Notes: a model not told the origin generated them from the letters alone. Shown: positions 45,600 to 56,885, numbered from the stretch's first letter. The stretch: 64,000 bases of DNA from Asterias amurensis (GCF_032118995.1 NC_092648.1:16210450-16274449), one strand, 5' to 3'. Translations and numbers: made by a program.

Positions 45600-45743
45600 A
45601 CCAAGTAATCCAGACGGAGAGTGTGATATGTCAAGGAGTTCCTGCCATCCCCAGCACAGATGTTGCAACCTGTATGGAGTTTGTATTTAGTTGTAGGCCT
45701 ATACTATATGGACGGATCATAAAGGTTATGACTGTGTGGTGAA
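45600..45743 (+). CDS. Exon-like module, copy 3 of 3, best open frame
   Basis: The acceptor ttttcatcttctacag precedes DQVIQTESVICQGVPAIPST then DVATCMEFVFSCRPILYGRI and KVMTVW to TGA, 47 residues. The start (D-x-x-I-Q-x-E) matches copy 2. It may be the terminal exon of the gene whose earlier exons are at 39-41 kb, with copies 1 and 2 as decayed duplicates. The function is unknown. Confidence 0.35.
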
Positions 45744-46262
45744 TTGCTCATACTTTCTCTTGTGTGGTGAATTGCTTGCACTTTCCCTTGCGTTGGAAAT
45801 TTCTCGCACCTCTGTTTGTGTAGGATTTCTGGCACACCCACTTTACTATGGTGGTAAATTGCTCACACTTTCCTTTGGGTTGTAAATTATCAAGTATACT
45901 AACTGAAACAATGTCTAAGGTTTCGTTTGAAGAATGTTTCTTCCCTTTGTGGCGTGAGTTACTGGCACTTCCCTTGTATGCCGTGAGTTACTGACACTTC
46001 CCTTTGTGCCGTAAGTTACTGAAACTTCCCTTGGGGTTGTGAGTTACTGACACTTCCCTATGTGTCTTGAGTTATTGGCACTTCCATTGGTGGCGTGAGT
46101 TACTGACACTTCCCTGTGTGTCTTGAGTTACTGACACTTCCATTGGCGTTGTGAGTTACTGGCACTTCCCTTTGTGTTGTGAGTTACTGGCACTTCCCTT
46201 TGTGTTGTGAGTTATTGGCACTTCCCTTTGTGCCGTGACTCACTGACACTCATTTAGCTCAT
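45722..46262. repeat. 28-bp minisatellite, first array
   Basis: Units of cgtgagttactgacacttcc plus ctttgtgt, more diverged at the left edge (tggtgaattgctcacactt). Confidence 0.9.
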
Positions 46263-46620
46263 TCAGTTTATGTATGCTGGTGTATGGAGTTGACAAACTT
46301 GGCTGCCATATAGTGGAGCCGCATGGGAATCCCCCAGATGGGTTTTTTCTCATCTCTTACAATAGCAGCCATGCAACATCTGATTTTTATGGTTTTGGTT
46401 TTCTTAACCATTAAATAATTATAAAACAAAACACAGCACAAAATCTTGCTGTGCCTTGATTTCTGGAAAAGCCAAATCTTTTATCAAAATACAGAGTTGC
46501 ATGCGTTGAGTAGGAGACACTTATGTGTCTACATTCTTAGGAGTCAAACAAAACTTGACCTGGTGTTTGCTTTGTAATTAGTTGATTATTTTTGTAGGTT
46601 AGTCAACGGTTCAGGGTGTG
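46263..46620. other. Unique spacer between the two minisatellite arrays
   Basis: AT-rich, no gene or element seen. Confidence 0.5.
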
Positions 46621-47610
46621 TTAATGATTTTTTTGCTCGCACTTTCCATTGTGTGTTGAATTGTTCACACCTTCCATTTTGTGGTGAATTGCTCACACTT
46701 CTCCTTTATGGTGTTATGCTGAGTTGCTCCCTTTGTGTTGTGAATCACTGACACTTTTCTTTGTGTCGTGAGTTACAGTTCCCTTTGTGTCGTGAGTTAC
46801 TGACACTTCCCTTTGTGCTATGAGTAACTGACACTTCCCTCGTGAATCACTAACACTTCCCTTTGTGTCGTAAGTTACAGTTCCTTTGTGTCGTGAGTTA
46901 CTGACACTTCCCTTTGTGCCGTGAGTTACAGACACATCCCCTGTGTTGTAAGTTACAGGCATTTCCATTTGTGTCGTGAGTTACTGACACTTCCCTTTGT
47001 GCCATGAGTTACAGACACTTCCCCTGTGTTGTGAGTTACAGACACTTCACTTTGTGCCATGAGTTACTAACACTTCCATTGGTGTTGTGAGTTACAGAAA
47101 CTTCTCCTGTGTTGTGAGTTACAGACACTTCCCTTTGTGTTGCGAGTTAGTGACACTTCCCTTTGTGTGGTGAGTAACTGATACTTCCCTTGTGAATCAC
47201 TGACACTTCCCTTTGTGTTGCAAGTTACTGACACTTCCCTTTGTGTCGTGAGTTACTGACACTTCCCTTTGTGTCGTGAGTTACAGACACTTCTCCTGTG
47301 TTGTGAGTTACAGACACTTCCCTTTGTGTTGCGAGTTACTGACACTTCCCTTTGTGTGGTGAGTAACCGACACTTCCCTTGTGAATCACTGACACTTCCC
47401 TTTGTGTTGCAAGTTACTGACACTTCCCTTTGTGTCGTGAGTTACTGACACTTCCCTTTGTGTCGTGAGTTACGGACACTTCTCCTGTGCTGTGAGTTAC
47501 AGACACTTCCCTTTGTGTTGCGAGTTACTGACACTTCCCTTTGTGTGGTGAGTTACTGACATTTCCCTTTGTGTCGTAAGTTACTGACACCTCCCTTTGT
47601 GTTGTGATTT
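46621..47610. repeat. 28-bp minisatellite, second array with higher-order repeat
   Basis: Same unit as the first array. At 47095-47475 a block of about 190 bp (seven units, including a short ttgtgaatcactgacac form) is repeated twice, indicating unequal exchange. The minus-strand frame here is simply the repeat translated. Confidence 0.9.
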
Positions 47611-47737
47611 AAGCATACTTTCCTTGTATGGTAACAACTTTAGATTTCCCCTGTAGCTATATAAACATTCCCTTCCCCACTCAAAGGTTAATGATTCAGA
47701 TTCATACATGCCAAATTCACAAAACAAAATCCTCAAT

Positions 47738-47963
47738 AAACCTTCCCTTGCAGAGAATCAGGGCACTCTGATTGTCTTCGTGGGACACAGTTTTTCCAGT
47801 CAGAGAACACTCTAATTGAAACTGTACAAATAAGTGTTAACCAAATTGTTTGCATAACTTCTGGATGAATATAATTTAAACCTTCCTTTGCGGATAATCA
47901 GGGCACTCTGATTGTCTACTTGGGACGCAGTTTTACCAGTCAGAGAGCACTCTGATTGAAACG
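47738..47963. repeat. Two-copy direct repeat, about 80 bp each
   Basis: Both copies contain aatcagggcactctgattgt and ccagtcagag(a/c) with cactct(a/g)attgaaac, separated by about 55 bp. The inner gagaatcagggcactctgatt is itself partly self-complementary. Confidence 0.8.
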
Positions 47964-48112
47964 TTGCGTGGAATTTTTAACAATAATGTTTCTTATTTAT
48001 TTTGGCAGTTGCATTTTTTTAGATAAACAATTAATTTCTGAATCATATGTCTTTGTTCTATTGAAAATAAATGCTTGAGCTGCTCCTATATCCACAAATG
48101 GAACCACTCAAA

Positions 48113-48310
48113 AGTGTAAAACTTTTTAAAAGAAATAATGACTTTTCTTGCTGGCGAAGCCATTTACTTTGTTTTATTTGTACCAGATATAAAAACAAAA
48201 CTATGGAAATCTCAGTAACAGTTTCAAAAAGTAATGACTTTTCTTGTAAGCGAAGCCATTAACTTTGTTTCATTGACCAAACATGAAAACAAAACTATGG
48301 AAATCTCAGT
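48113..48310. repeat. Two-copy tandem duplication, about 115 bp
   Basis: Copies share aatgacttttcttg, gcgaagccatt(t/a)actttgttt and aaaacaaaactatggaaatc. Confidence 0.8.
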
Positions 48311-48581
48311 ATCTTGAAAAGATATGGAAATTTCTATCAAAAATAATTGCAAATTCATTGATGTTTTAATGATTTTTTTTTCTTTGCAAGTCCTTTTGTT
48401 CTGAAAGATATCAGGAATATACTTCAGAGCTTGAAACACAGCACATTATTTGTTCTTCATATTATTTTTTAATTATTCTTTTGGGGTTGGGTTTTTTTAC
48501 TGAAATTTCAAGATATAAAACGTGGACTCATTGTGCAGGAGCATGTCATTTGATGTTAGGGCCTCATCCAAACCCATGAAA

Positions 48582-48675
48582 AACTCGCAGAGTTGTGCAA
48601 ACACCTGTGCCTGTTTGTGGACCCCCTCAGCTGCCGGAACAAGTGTTGGTCCTGCGGGCCCGGGTGCAATGGAAG
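48582..48675 (+). CDS. Module A, plus copy 1
   Basis: The frame NSQSCANTCACLWTPSAAGT then SVGPAGPGAMEG ends at a GTATGT donor. It shares CAGAGTTGTGCAAAC and the closing AATGG.. with the copies at 50941, 56790 and 59585. GC-richer than its surroundings. Function unknown. Confidence 0.35.
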
Positions 48676-48975
48676 GTATGTTCTCCACTCAGTGAAATTC
48701 AATTTGATGCACAACTAGTGTTCTCCTTCACTGGTGTGCAAAACTTTACGAGCTAGAGCGAGCATTTTCCAGATCAATAGTACTAGGGATTGAGCTGGTG
48801 GAAGTTAGTGGTTGGTCCCTAAAACGTTCTGGTCGATCTCTCAAGACGTCGGGATGAGGGCCCCTTATAATTTAGCCTTTTGTTGGTCACGTCGTTCTTT
48901 TGTGTTTGAGTAAAGAGGTTTGAACTGGGGATCTATTGAGATCATCAAAGGTGCCAAGAGATGTCTTCATTTGAG

Positions 48976-49078
48976 CCAATGGAATCTGGACTCGTTGGAT
49001 GATGAGGACTTCTATTCAGTTGATGGTATGAGAAACATGTTGTGCTTGGTCATGCCTCTTCACATCCATAATATCTAG
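48976..49078 (+). CDS. Module B, plus copy 1
   Basis: Preceded by tcttcatttgag (acceptor-like). The frame is QWNLDSLDDEDFYSVDGMRN and onward to TAG, homologous to the DFYP tail of the other B copies. It lies about 300 bp after module A, the same order and spacing as the other pairs. Confidence 0.35.
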
Positions 49079-49860
49079 TAAGAACACCAATTTTATTGCC
49101 TTTTGATACCAAAGATGACATTGGATTCCTATACTTTGTAGTTGTTTTGAATTGGATGTGTTTAGAAGAGGTCCAAGGTCAGGTCTATGTCAAGGTTCTT
49201 ATAGGGTCTGTCTGGTCATGGTCAAGGACAAATTACTGCAGGAGATCACAGATTTAGTTTTCAAAGTAGTGCCAAACAGAATGTTATATCATAAAAGTTT
49301 TGCAAAACTTTGCGACAGTTACAACTAAAACTTTTAAACTTATCTGAGACAAAGGCTTTATACTAGATATAACGAAATAAATTTTCACTGCGGCGTCTAA
49401 ACAGAAAGTTTATCTCAAAAACTCTCTTAAACTTTGTGACATTTACAACTAAAACCTAACACTTAAAATTTTGAGACCATGGTTTTTATACCAGGTAGAA
49501 CTGAGTACATTTACAATGCAGCGTCTGAACAAAAGGTTTATTATAAATGTTTATACTTGTGATATTCCAAACTAAATCTTGTTGCAGGATATTAAAATCA
49601 AACTTGGAGAACACAGGTTTTGAAATCAGACTAGATAAAATTAAACAAGTTTTCAAATAAAATCTTATAAAAGGTTATGCTTTTCTAAAAATTTGGGACT
49701 TTCACAACTAAATCATATTCTAGGATATGAATTCAGAAATAGCAAATAATAGGACTAAACACTAAAGGCATTAACTTTATCTTGGGATATGGTTTTTGGA
49801 GTCGGACTAGTTTTTAGTTTGAGGCACGTATTATGGAATTTATCAGCATTCAACTAACTT
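49079..49860. other. AT-rich DNA with short echoes
   Basis: Loose recurrence of ttgcaaaactttgcgacag-type phrases at intervals of about 120 bp (49290-49700). No gene seen. Confidence 0.45.
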
Positions 49861-49889
49861 ACTGTGTTAACTTGTTCAACTCACTCTCC

Positions 49890-50345
49890 ACTATCAAATT
49901 TTGCCCTAAAATGCAACAAGGCTATAGGCTTGCATTTTTATCAAATATTTATCAACCTTTGCTCAGATTTTGTCCTAAGTTGCAATAAGGCTATATATAG
50001 GCTTGCGTATTTTGCTAAAAATTTTGTCCTTAAATGCAACAAGGCTGTGGGCTTGTATAATTGTCAATTTTACCCTAAAATGCAACAAGGCCTATACTAT
50101 ACAAGGTTATAGGCTTGCAGATTTATCAAATTTTGGTTACATTTTTATCAATTTTTTTTTCTAAAAGGCAACAAGGGTTAGGCTTATATATTTATCAAAC
50201 TTTGCTCAAATTTTGCCCTAAATTGCAACAAGGCTATAGGCTTGCGTATTTTGCTAAAAATTTTGCCCTTAAATGCAACAAGGCTTGCTTTTGCATATGC
50301 GTCAAATTTTGCCCTAAATTTCACATGATGTGGGCTTGCGTACTT
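49890..50345. repeat. Degenerate tandem repeat, unit about 55-60 bp
   Basis: Units of atgcaacaaggctataggct, tgcatttttatcaaa and ttttgccctaaa. Related to the arrays at 41610 and 51510. Open frames here are repeat readings. Confidence 0.85.
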
Positions 50346-50528
50346 TTTTTTTAAGATGGTAGTTGTTATACTAATCCAATGTCATCTTTGTTATCATTTA
50401 TTGGCAAACATGTAATGAGAAAACATCACTATACGCCATACTTAAACTGTCAAAAAAATGTTGACGTTTGTGTGAATTTGTCAAGTGTGTTTTTCAGAGC
50501 TTTTGGTTGATACATGTGTCTTAAACAC

Positions 50529-50711
50529 TCAGTAACTTTGTTGTTCATCAAAGTTGGTTAAAAACAAGTTCACTTGTAGCCATTTTGTCAGTTGACTACA
50601 TCTGAACGTCCAAGTTGCCGCCCCATGGAAAGCAAGGAGGAAATTAGGGGCCATTGCAAAATTTGTTTCTCCGACCAGCATATCGTCATCTGGATAGAAA
50701 TCTTGGAACAA
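50529..50711 (-). CDS. Module B, minus copy
   Basis: The 60-residue frame begins MFQDFYPDDDMLVGETNFAM, matching the DFYPDxxxxVGETxF core of module B at 59177-59252. Here the frame continues well past the other copies' stop. No homologue is known to me. Confidence 0.35.
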   Translation of the reverse strand: MFQDFYPDDDMLVGETNFAMAPNFLLAFHGAATWTFRCSQLTKWLQVNLFLTNFDEQQSY

Positions 50712-50940
50712 GCATCAACATCTCTTGGCACCACCAGTGCAGTTTGGTTGCAAGACAACAATCGGTGAAATCTCAGGCCCTTGAGGGCATAAGTTCATTT
50801 ATGCAAGCAACAACTACCTTCTGCTCAACTCTTGCATCTAAAACAAATCGCAAAATTGCGTCTAGCTCATTTGTGTTTTGTAAGACATTACAACAGTGAA
50901 GTAGACACTAGGAGTACATCTAATTGAACTTCACTAAAGA

Positions 50941-51007
50941 GAGAACGTATCAACCATTGCACTTGGGCCTTTAGATCATCACAAGTTCCAGGTGCACGAC
51001 TCTGCTT
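50941..51007 (-). pseudogene. Module A, minus copy 1
   Basis: The minus strand reads AAGCAGAGTCGTGCACCTGG, then GATGATCTAAAGGCCCAAGT and GCAATGGTTGATACG, aligning with module A at 59585-59679 minus a gap of about 20 bp. It lies 5' of the minus B copy, preserving A-then-B order. Confidence 0.4.
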
Positions 51008-51195
51008 TTGGGGGGGGGGGCAAATTTTATAATAAAAAATTGAACATGACTCTCCTTGTATCTTGCGTTTTATTTGCCTCCACCCTACCCCCCCCCCCCC
51101 CTTTTTATTGAGGGCCCCTCTTATCCTTGTGGAATACCCCCCCCCCCACCCTGTAGTGACCAAAAGGTAGTCCCCACAGGGTGGGGGAGGGTTCC
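51000..51195. repeat. Poly-G/poly-C tracts
   Basis: Runs of 8 to 12 G or C at about 51010, 51090 and 51138, separated by ccaccctaccccc-like sequence. Confidence 0.9.
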
Positions 51196-51236
51196 ACCAG
51201 GATAAGATGAACCCTATGGCAGTCATTTTTTCCCAC

Positions 51237-51336
51237 AAAACAATTAGGTGTGTATATATATGTCGCTTTTAGCAAGTAATTGGGCCAAAAACAATTAGGT
51301 GTGTATATATATGTCGCTTTTAGCAAGTAATTGGGC
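51237..51336. repeat. Two-copy tandem duplication, 51-bp period
   Basis: aaaacaattaggtgtgtata then tatatgtcgcttttagcaag occurs twice almost identically. Confidence 0.95.
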
Positions 51337-51509
51337 ACAAGGAACCTATCATAAAATAAGTACACACTCAATTTGTTGCATTGTGGAAAAACATGGCTGC
51401 CAAGTAGACAAGTCAAATAATGAGACTCAAATAATGAGACAAACACAGTTTAATAGAATCAGCCTTTATTCTTGTACACATAAAATAACACTCACAATTT
51501 GTTAAATAC

Positions 51510-52690
51510 ACATGTCAAAATTTGGCCTAAAATCTACAAGGTTATATAAGCCTTGTGAAACTAGTCAAAATTTGGCCTTTCAAAATCTAACCTAAAATCT
51601 ACCAGGCTACAAGGCCTTGTTAAGCTAGTCAACATTTTGCCTAAAATCTACAAGGCTATAATAGCCTTATGAAACTAGACAAAATTTGGCCTAAAATCTA
51701 GCTTTATGAAACTAGTCAACATTTTTGGCCTCAATTCTACAAGGTTATTCTACAAGGTTATAGCCTTTCAAATCTAGCCTAAAATCTACAAGGCTATAAA
51801 TAGCCTCATGAAACTAGTCAAAATGTTCCCTAAAATCTGTAAGGTTGTAACCTTGTGAAACTACTCAAAAGTTTGCCTAAAATCTAGCCGTTTGAAACTA
51901 GTCAAAATATGTAGCCTTATGATACTAGTCAAAATTTTGCCTAAAATCTACAAGGCCTATTCAAAACTTGCTCTTAAATCTACAAGGCTATAATAGCCTT
52001 ATGAAACTAGTCAAACTTTAGCCTAAAATCTATAGCCTTGTGATGAAACTAGTCAAAACTTGCTCTTAAATCCACAAGTCTATAATAGCCTAATGAAAAT
52101 AGTCAAAATTTGGCCTAAAATCTAGCTTTATGAAACTAGTCAACATTTTTGGCCTCAATTCTACAAGGTTATTCTACAAGGTTATAGCCTTTCAAATGTA
52201 GCCTAAAATCTACAAGGCTATAAATAGCCTCATGAAACTAGTCAAAATGTTCCCTAAAATCTATAAGGTTGTAACCTTGTGAAACTACTCAAAATTTTGC
52301 CTAAAATCTAGCCTTTTGAAACTAGTCAAAATATGTAGCCTTATGATACTAGTCAAAATTTTGCCTAAAATCTACAAGGCCTATTCAAAACTTGCTCTTA
52401 AATCTACAAGGCTATAATAGCCTTATGAAACTAGTCAAACTCTAGCCTAAAATCTATAGCCTTGTGATGAAACTAGTCAAAACTTGCTCTTAAATCCACA
52501 AGGCTATAATAGCCTTATGAAAATAGTCAAAATCTGGCCTAAAATCTAGCCTTATGAAACTAGTCAAAGTCTAGCCTAAAATCTACATAGCCTTGTGAAC
52601 TTGTCACATTTTGCTGAAAAAGTCTACAAGCCTGATGAACTTTTCGCTCAACAAAAAATCACAAGGATATAGCCTTGTGAATTGCCCCCA
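51510..52690. repeat. Tandem repeat array with a 424-bp second-order duplication
   Basis: Base unit (about 55-65 bp): gaaactagtcaaaatttggc, ctaaaatctacaaggctata, atagcctt. The larger block starting agctttatgaaactagtcaa at 51700 recurs at 52124. The unit is the reverse complement of the array at 41610-41965. Confidence 0.9.
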
Positions 52691-53030
52691 CCCCCCCCCC
52701 AAAAAAAAAAAATAAAATAAAATAAAAAAATAAAAAAAATAAGGCACTTTTCGCTCGAAAAAAATTGCCTTGTGAACTTTTCGCTCGAAAAAAATCATAA
52801 GACTATAGTGATAAAAATGTCGGACGTACCCCTGATATTTTTTCAAGTTTCTTCCCAATTCTTTAAAGTAAAAAACAAAATAACAATTTCCTTAATTATT
52901 GCTTGAAATATTATTATTAGCTTCTGTTCAGAAAGGCCTACTGCGTCATGAAGAGCACAACATCGCACCTTAACAAAAAATAGGCAAAAGTTGATAAAGT
53001 GCTGGCCTCACCCTCTATGATTCTTTCAAA
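52691..53030. other. Low-complexity edge and unique sequence
   Basis: C-run and (AAAAT)n-like stretch at 52686-52740, two ttttcgctc(g/a)aaaaaaat phrases at 52640-52800, then unique DNA. Confidence 0.5.
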
Positions 53031-53325
53031 TTTCGGCCAATAAAAGAATGCCGTCCGTACTACGGTCACGCGCATGCACATCGAGCAAGGCTTGCTGGGA
53101 AAAGATGGCGCGGCGATATCGATCACCCCTAGGAAGAAGGTCGATGCACCCCTTAACTCCCCGCGGCCATTTTGTTTCTGAGCGCGGGCATCGTGTGTTC
53201 TTCAAAGGCAACTGCTCGGCGTGTGTGTGGTGGAAAAACAGATTTTCTGCAACATTTTACACATCAAAGTTTAACAATTTCCACGATGACAAATGCACGG
53301 ATGTTCATAGAATCTTCTTAATCAG
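53031..53325 (+). promoter_or_regulatory. Promoter and first exon of an unidentified plus-strand transcript
   Basis: CCAAT at about 53036-53041 is followed by a CpG-rich stretch to 53220 that includes aaaagatggcgcggcg, a YY1-type core common at metazoan start sites, and a second gccattttg. The stretch ends at a textbook donor ATCAG|GTAAGT (53325/53326). A frame starting MPSVLRSRACTSSKACWEKM is open to the donor, but across the splice to 53759 it stops after five codons. I therefore read this as a 5' UTR exon. Transcription start and strand are inferred. Confidence 0.5.
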
Positions 53326-53758
53326 GTAAGTGATTCATGTGCTGATGCAAAAGAGGAAATTTGAGGGGGTTTCTAAGACAAGATTGTCTTGGCAATACAG
53401 TAACAGTCACACTATTGTCAGCTAATGTCAATGATATAACCTAAGACAAATCGAAGAAACATAGATTGTGTTAAACTTGATTAAACCACTGAATTCTCGC
53501 TCAATACAAGTGAGGAAAATATTGTTAGTGACGGATATTTTTGTAAAAACATTGACCCACATCGATTTTGCTGATGAATTCTAACACTGGGCACTACACG
53601 TTTTTTGTTTCTCCAATTCCTTTTGTGTATGGAATTAGATTTGACGACATGAAGTACTGTACATGTGGAGACAATTTAAAGGCCCCCCTGAACATGCTGT
53701 CCTGAAGTAAAACTTCAAAACTTCCATACTCTAAATATAATTTTGAATTCTTTTTCAG

Positions 53759-53854
53759 AGTTCGTGGAATCTGAATGGTTCCCTTTCATCAGAAGTGTAT
53801 GCTGCCTCTCCCTACATCTCAGCAGTGTTTCCAGCCACAACAGCAGTCACTGAG
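53759..53854 (+). CDS. Second exon with probable translation start
   Basis: The acceptor ttgaattctttttcag leads to a short stretch with TGA, then ATG at 53775 opening MVPFHQKCMLPLPTSQQCFQ then PQQQSLR up to the donor TGAG|GTACAA. A Gln-rich start of an unknown protein; later exons were not identified. Confidence 0.35.
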
Positions 53855-53859
53855 GTACA

Positions 53860-54350
53860 AGCCTCAACCGTTCTGTAAGGCAACCAAAATCTATATTTCT
53901 ATTACTAGCTGTAGGGCCATAACAATTTATACCAACACATTTGCCCAAATTTCCCAAAACTCCTAAAACCCACATTATTTATGAAATCGTCTTTTTTGTG
54001 GGGCCTCCAAAGAATCCCTTAAATTTCTATCAAAAATAATTCATTTAGGTGAGCCCTTCTTTTCGATGAAATGTTCATACTTTTCCCTAAAGAGCCAAAC
54101 ATCATGCCTGTATTACAGGCTAAGCATCGTCAATCGAAATTCGATACAAAACTACCCTTGAGGTCATTCCTAATATTGTGAATTAGCATTTTTGGAGTAT
54201 TGCAACTGATTCTAGTTCACCAAAAAGAACGATTACACTGTATTTCTGTACTTGCAAACATGGAATTACTGTTCATGAATAATATGCAACTCTTACACCC
54301 CCCCCCCCCAAGAAAGTTTAGAAAAAAATTAGCTTTATAATTTTGAATGC
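53860..54350. other. Nothing recognised
   Basis: AT-rich, with a C-run at 54298-54310. Confidence 0.5.
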
Positions 54351-54354
54351 ATCC

Positions 54355-54566
54355 CATTAAATAGGTGTACTTGGTAGTTATTCCAAAAATTAATTACCAT
54401 GAAATCGTTAGAGCACTGGCCATGTTGATGTTAAACAATGTTGTTGGAAAAACACCCTTAAAATATTTGAGCCAAAACTTTCACTGGTTTGTTATTTATG
54501 CATATATTGAGGCACACTAAGTGATGAGACTGGTGTTTGATAATTACCAAACGTGTCCCCAATCTT
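54355..54566. mobile_element. MITE family A variant, degraded and internally deleted
   Basis: Ends resemble gtgtacttggtagttatt and taattaccaaacgtgtccc. It keeps tttgttatttatgcatatat. No TTAA is preserved. Confidence 0.6.
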
Positions 54567-54569
54567 TCT

Positions 54570-55785
54570 TATTTTCTAAAAGTTACTTTTAATTAGTTCA
54601 TCAACACCTAGAAGGGGAATAGGGGATCACCAAAGCCGTTCATAGAACCAATAATTGCCCAAATAATAGGATTCATCAGAAAATAATAAGCAAACCAGAC
54701 AAGATTGTTTATTTGAATTTTCAAGACTTTATTTGAACAAACTCATATTTTCCAAAGAAAGAAAACAATAACATCAGTTAGTGCATCTACACTGTTAGAC
54801 ATTAACCCCCAACCACCCCCCCCCCCCCCCACCACAAGAACTTGATTATGACTAAGTTGTATGTTATGTTTCCGGAATGTTTTAATTAAAACAATTTTTG
54901 TTTTGGGGGGTGCTTTTGCACTCCTATTGCTTCCTTACTATTCATTTTGATAGTTGCTTAAATTGATGGTTAGAAATGTGCCAGTTGATGTAAAATTACT
55001 TAAACCTCATTGAAATTATTTCAAAATTTCTTCTTTTTTTTATGCACTTGTCAAGTGCCACAATTCAAAAATTGTATTTGTAAAATCAAATACAGCTTTC
55101 AATTCATACTTGTATTTATTAAAAGTATTGAAAATGTGTATAGTTTCAAAATTCAACTTGAACCCCCAAACCAGTTAAGAATTTATCCGAGAAGAAACAT
55201 CAGCTGGCAAATGACAACCATAGCTAAGAAATATAAATGATCAACCAAGGAAGAAATGTAACCTGTTTTTCCAAAAGGAGTCAACATGCCTAACAAAAAA
55301 CTAGTCTCATGAAAACATAAATTAACTATTTGGTTTCCACAAACTTGTAAAATAACTGTTTGTGCTTTTTCAGAATATTTACAGAATCAAAGCGTTTTTT
55401 TTTTTTGGTTTATTTTCAATCAAATCTCATTAAATTTGACTCCTTTATGGTTTACAGGTTGCATTTCTTACTTATAAAGAAGGTACAACATTGGTATTCA
55501 TATACTGCAAATAGAGTGCACACATTTTGACACAAAAAATATCATCTAAACTTTGCAGTGTTTCAAAACAAATTTCTTTCTTTATTATTTATTTCGAAAC
55601 AATTTTTCCATCAAGTGGACATTTGTATGAATGTTTACTTGCATGCTTACCAAAATTTAAGGTAATGCATGTTCACTAAATTTCTGCATTAAACTTATAA
55701 GTTAAATTCACAATAGCGTAACTACCAATGTTGTATCTTCTGTAAAGGCCGCATCTTATAGCTTGTTCTGTGACTTTATAATCTC
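54570..55785. other. AT-rich DNA, nothing recognised
   Basis: Poly-C run at about 54815-54830. The open frame at 55010-55240 has no support. Confidence 0.5.
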
Positions 55786-55794
55786 AATCTTGGA

Positions 55795-56405
55795 AAGTTT
55801 TTGAAGTCAAAAATGGCTAAGTCCACAAAGGGACACAGAGAGTCAAAAATTAACTAAGTTCAAAAAAAGACTAAGTACAAACATTGACTAAGAGTTTCTG
55901 CTCAAAAAATTACTAAGTACAAACAATGGCTAGTGTTTTTGGTCAAAAAATGACTAAGTCAATAATTACTAAGTGTTTTTGTCAAAAAATGACTAAGTCC
56001 AAAAAAGACTAAGTACAAACATTGACTAAGAATTTCTGCTCAAAAAATTACTAAGTACAAACAATGGCTAGTGTTTTTGGTCAAAAAATGACTAAGTCAA
56101 TAATTACTAAGTGTTTTTGTCAAAAAATGACTAAGTCCAAAAAAAGACTAAGTCCAAACATTGACTATGAGTTTCTGCTCAAAAAATTACTAAGTACAAA
56201 CAATGGCTAGTGTTTTTGGTCAAAAAATGACTAAGTCCACAAAAGGACACAGAAAGTCAACAATTACTATGTGTTTATGTCAAAAAAATGACTAAGTCCA
56301 AAAAAAGACTAAGTACAAACATTGACTATGAGTTTCTGCTCAAAAAATTACTAAGTACAAACAATGGCTAGTTTTTTGGTCAAAAAATGACTAAGTCCAC
56401 AATGG
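55795..56405. repeat. Tandem repeat, unit 138-160 bp with internal sub-repeats
   Basis: Each unit strings together gtcaaaaaatgactaagtcc, agactaagtacaaacattga, tttctgctcaaaaaattac and aatggctagtgtttttgg. About four and a half units, some with an extra cacaaaggacacagaaagtc insert. The sub-motif actaagt recurs every 15-30 bp. Confidence 0.92.
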
Positions 56406-56789
56406 AACTCCATTTTATTGTTATTTAAAGTCACAACAAGCTATAAGACGATACCTTTAATAAGGGGCTGTATTCCATTTTGATGTACCTAGCAATATAA
56501 TCTAATGGTAATTTGAATTTGACGCCTTGTATAAGTGTCATATGCAAATTTCTAGTTGATTACATGTTGGTGTACATTAACTATGGGATACAGTCTCTTC
56601 TGCACCCCTATAGGGGGTGTACTTGGTTGATCATGATTTTAATAATAGGGGGGGTAGGGCCAAACTTTTTACGGAGTTAATTTCGAACCGTACAACGGCA
56701 CGAGAATTTTTTTTGGCTGACTTAGTCTATATAAAAAAGGCAATTTTTAAGGGATTTTTTTGATTTTTTTAAGCACCACTGAACTGTAG

Positions 56790-56885
56790 AAGCAGCAGAG
56801 TTGCGCAAACGTGTGAGCCAGTTGGTGTGGTCAACTACTATCTAGAAAGTGAAGCGACTTAATGATCTAAGTATTAATGGAAGGA
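56790..56885 (+). pseudogene. Module A, plus copy 2, decayed
   Basis: Matches the minus copy at 59585-59679 including flanking agcaccactgaactgtag, at roughly 85 percent by eye. The frame is broken (KQQSCANV then TGA), so it is not functional as protein. Confidence 0.6.

Noticed and set aside
46714..46968. Minus-strand frame rich in SVTHDTKG-type repeats
   Set aside because: Reading of the 28-bp minisatellite in changing frames, with no independent coding evidence.
48497..48688. 63-residue minus-strand frame MENIPSIAPGPAGPTLVPAA and onward
   Set aside because: Antisense to module A plus copy; the plus-strand frame is the one shared with the other A copies.
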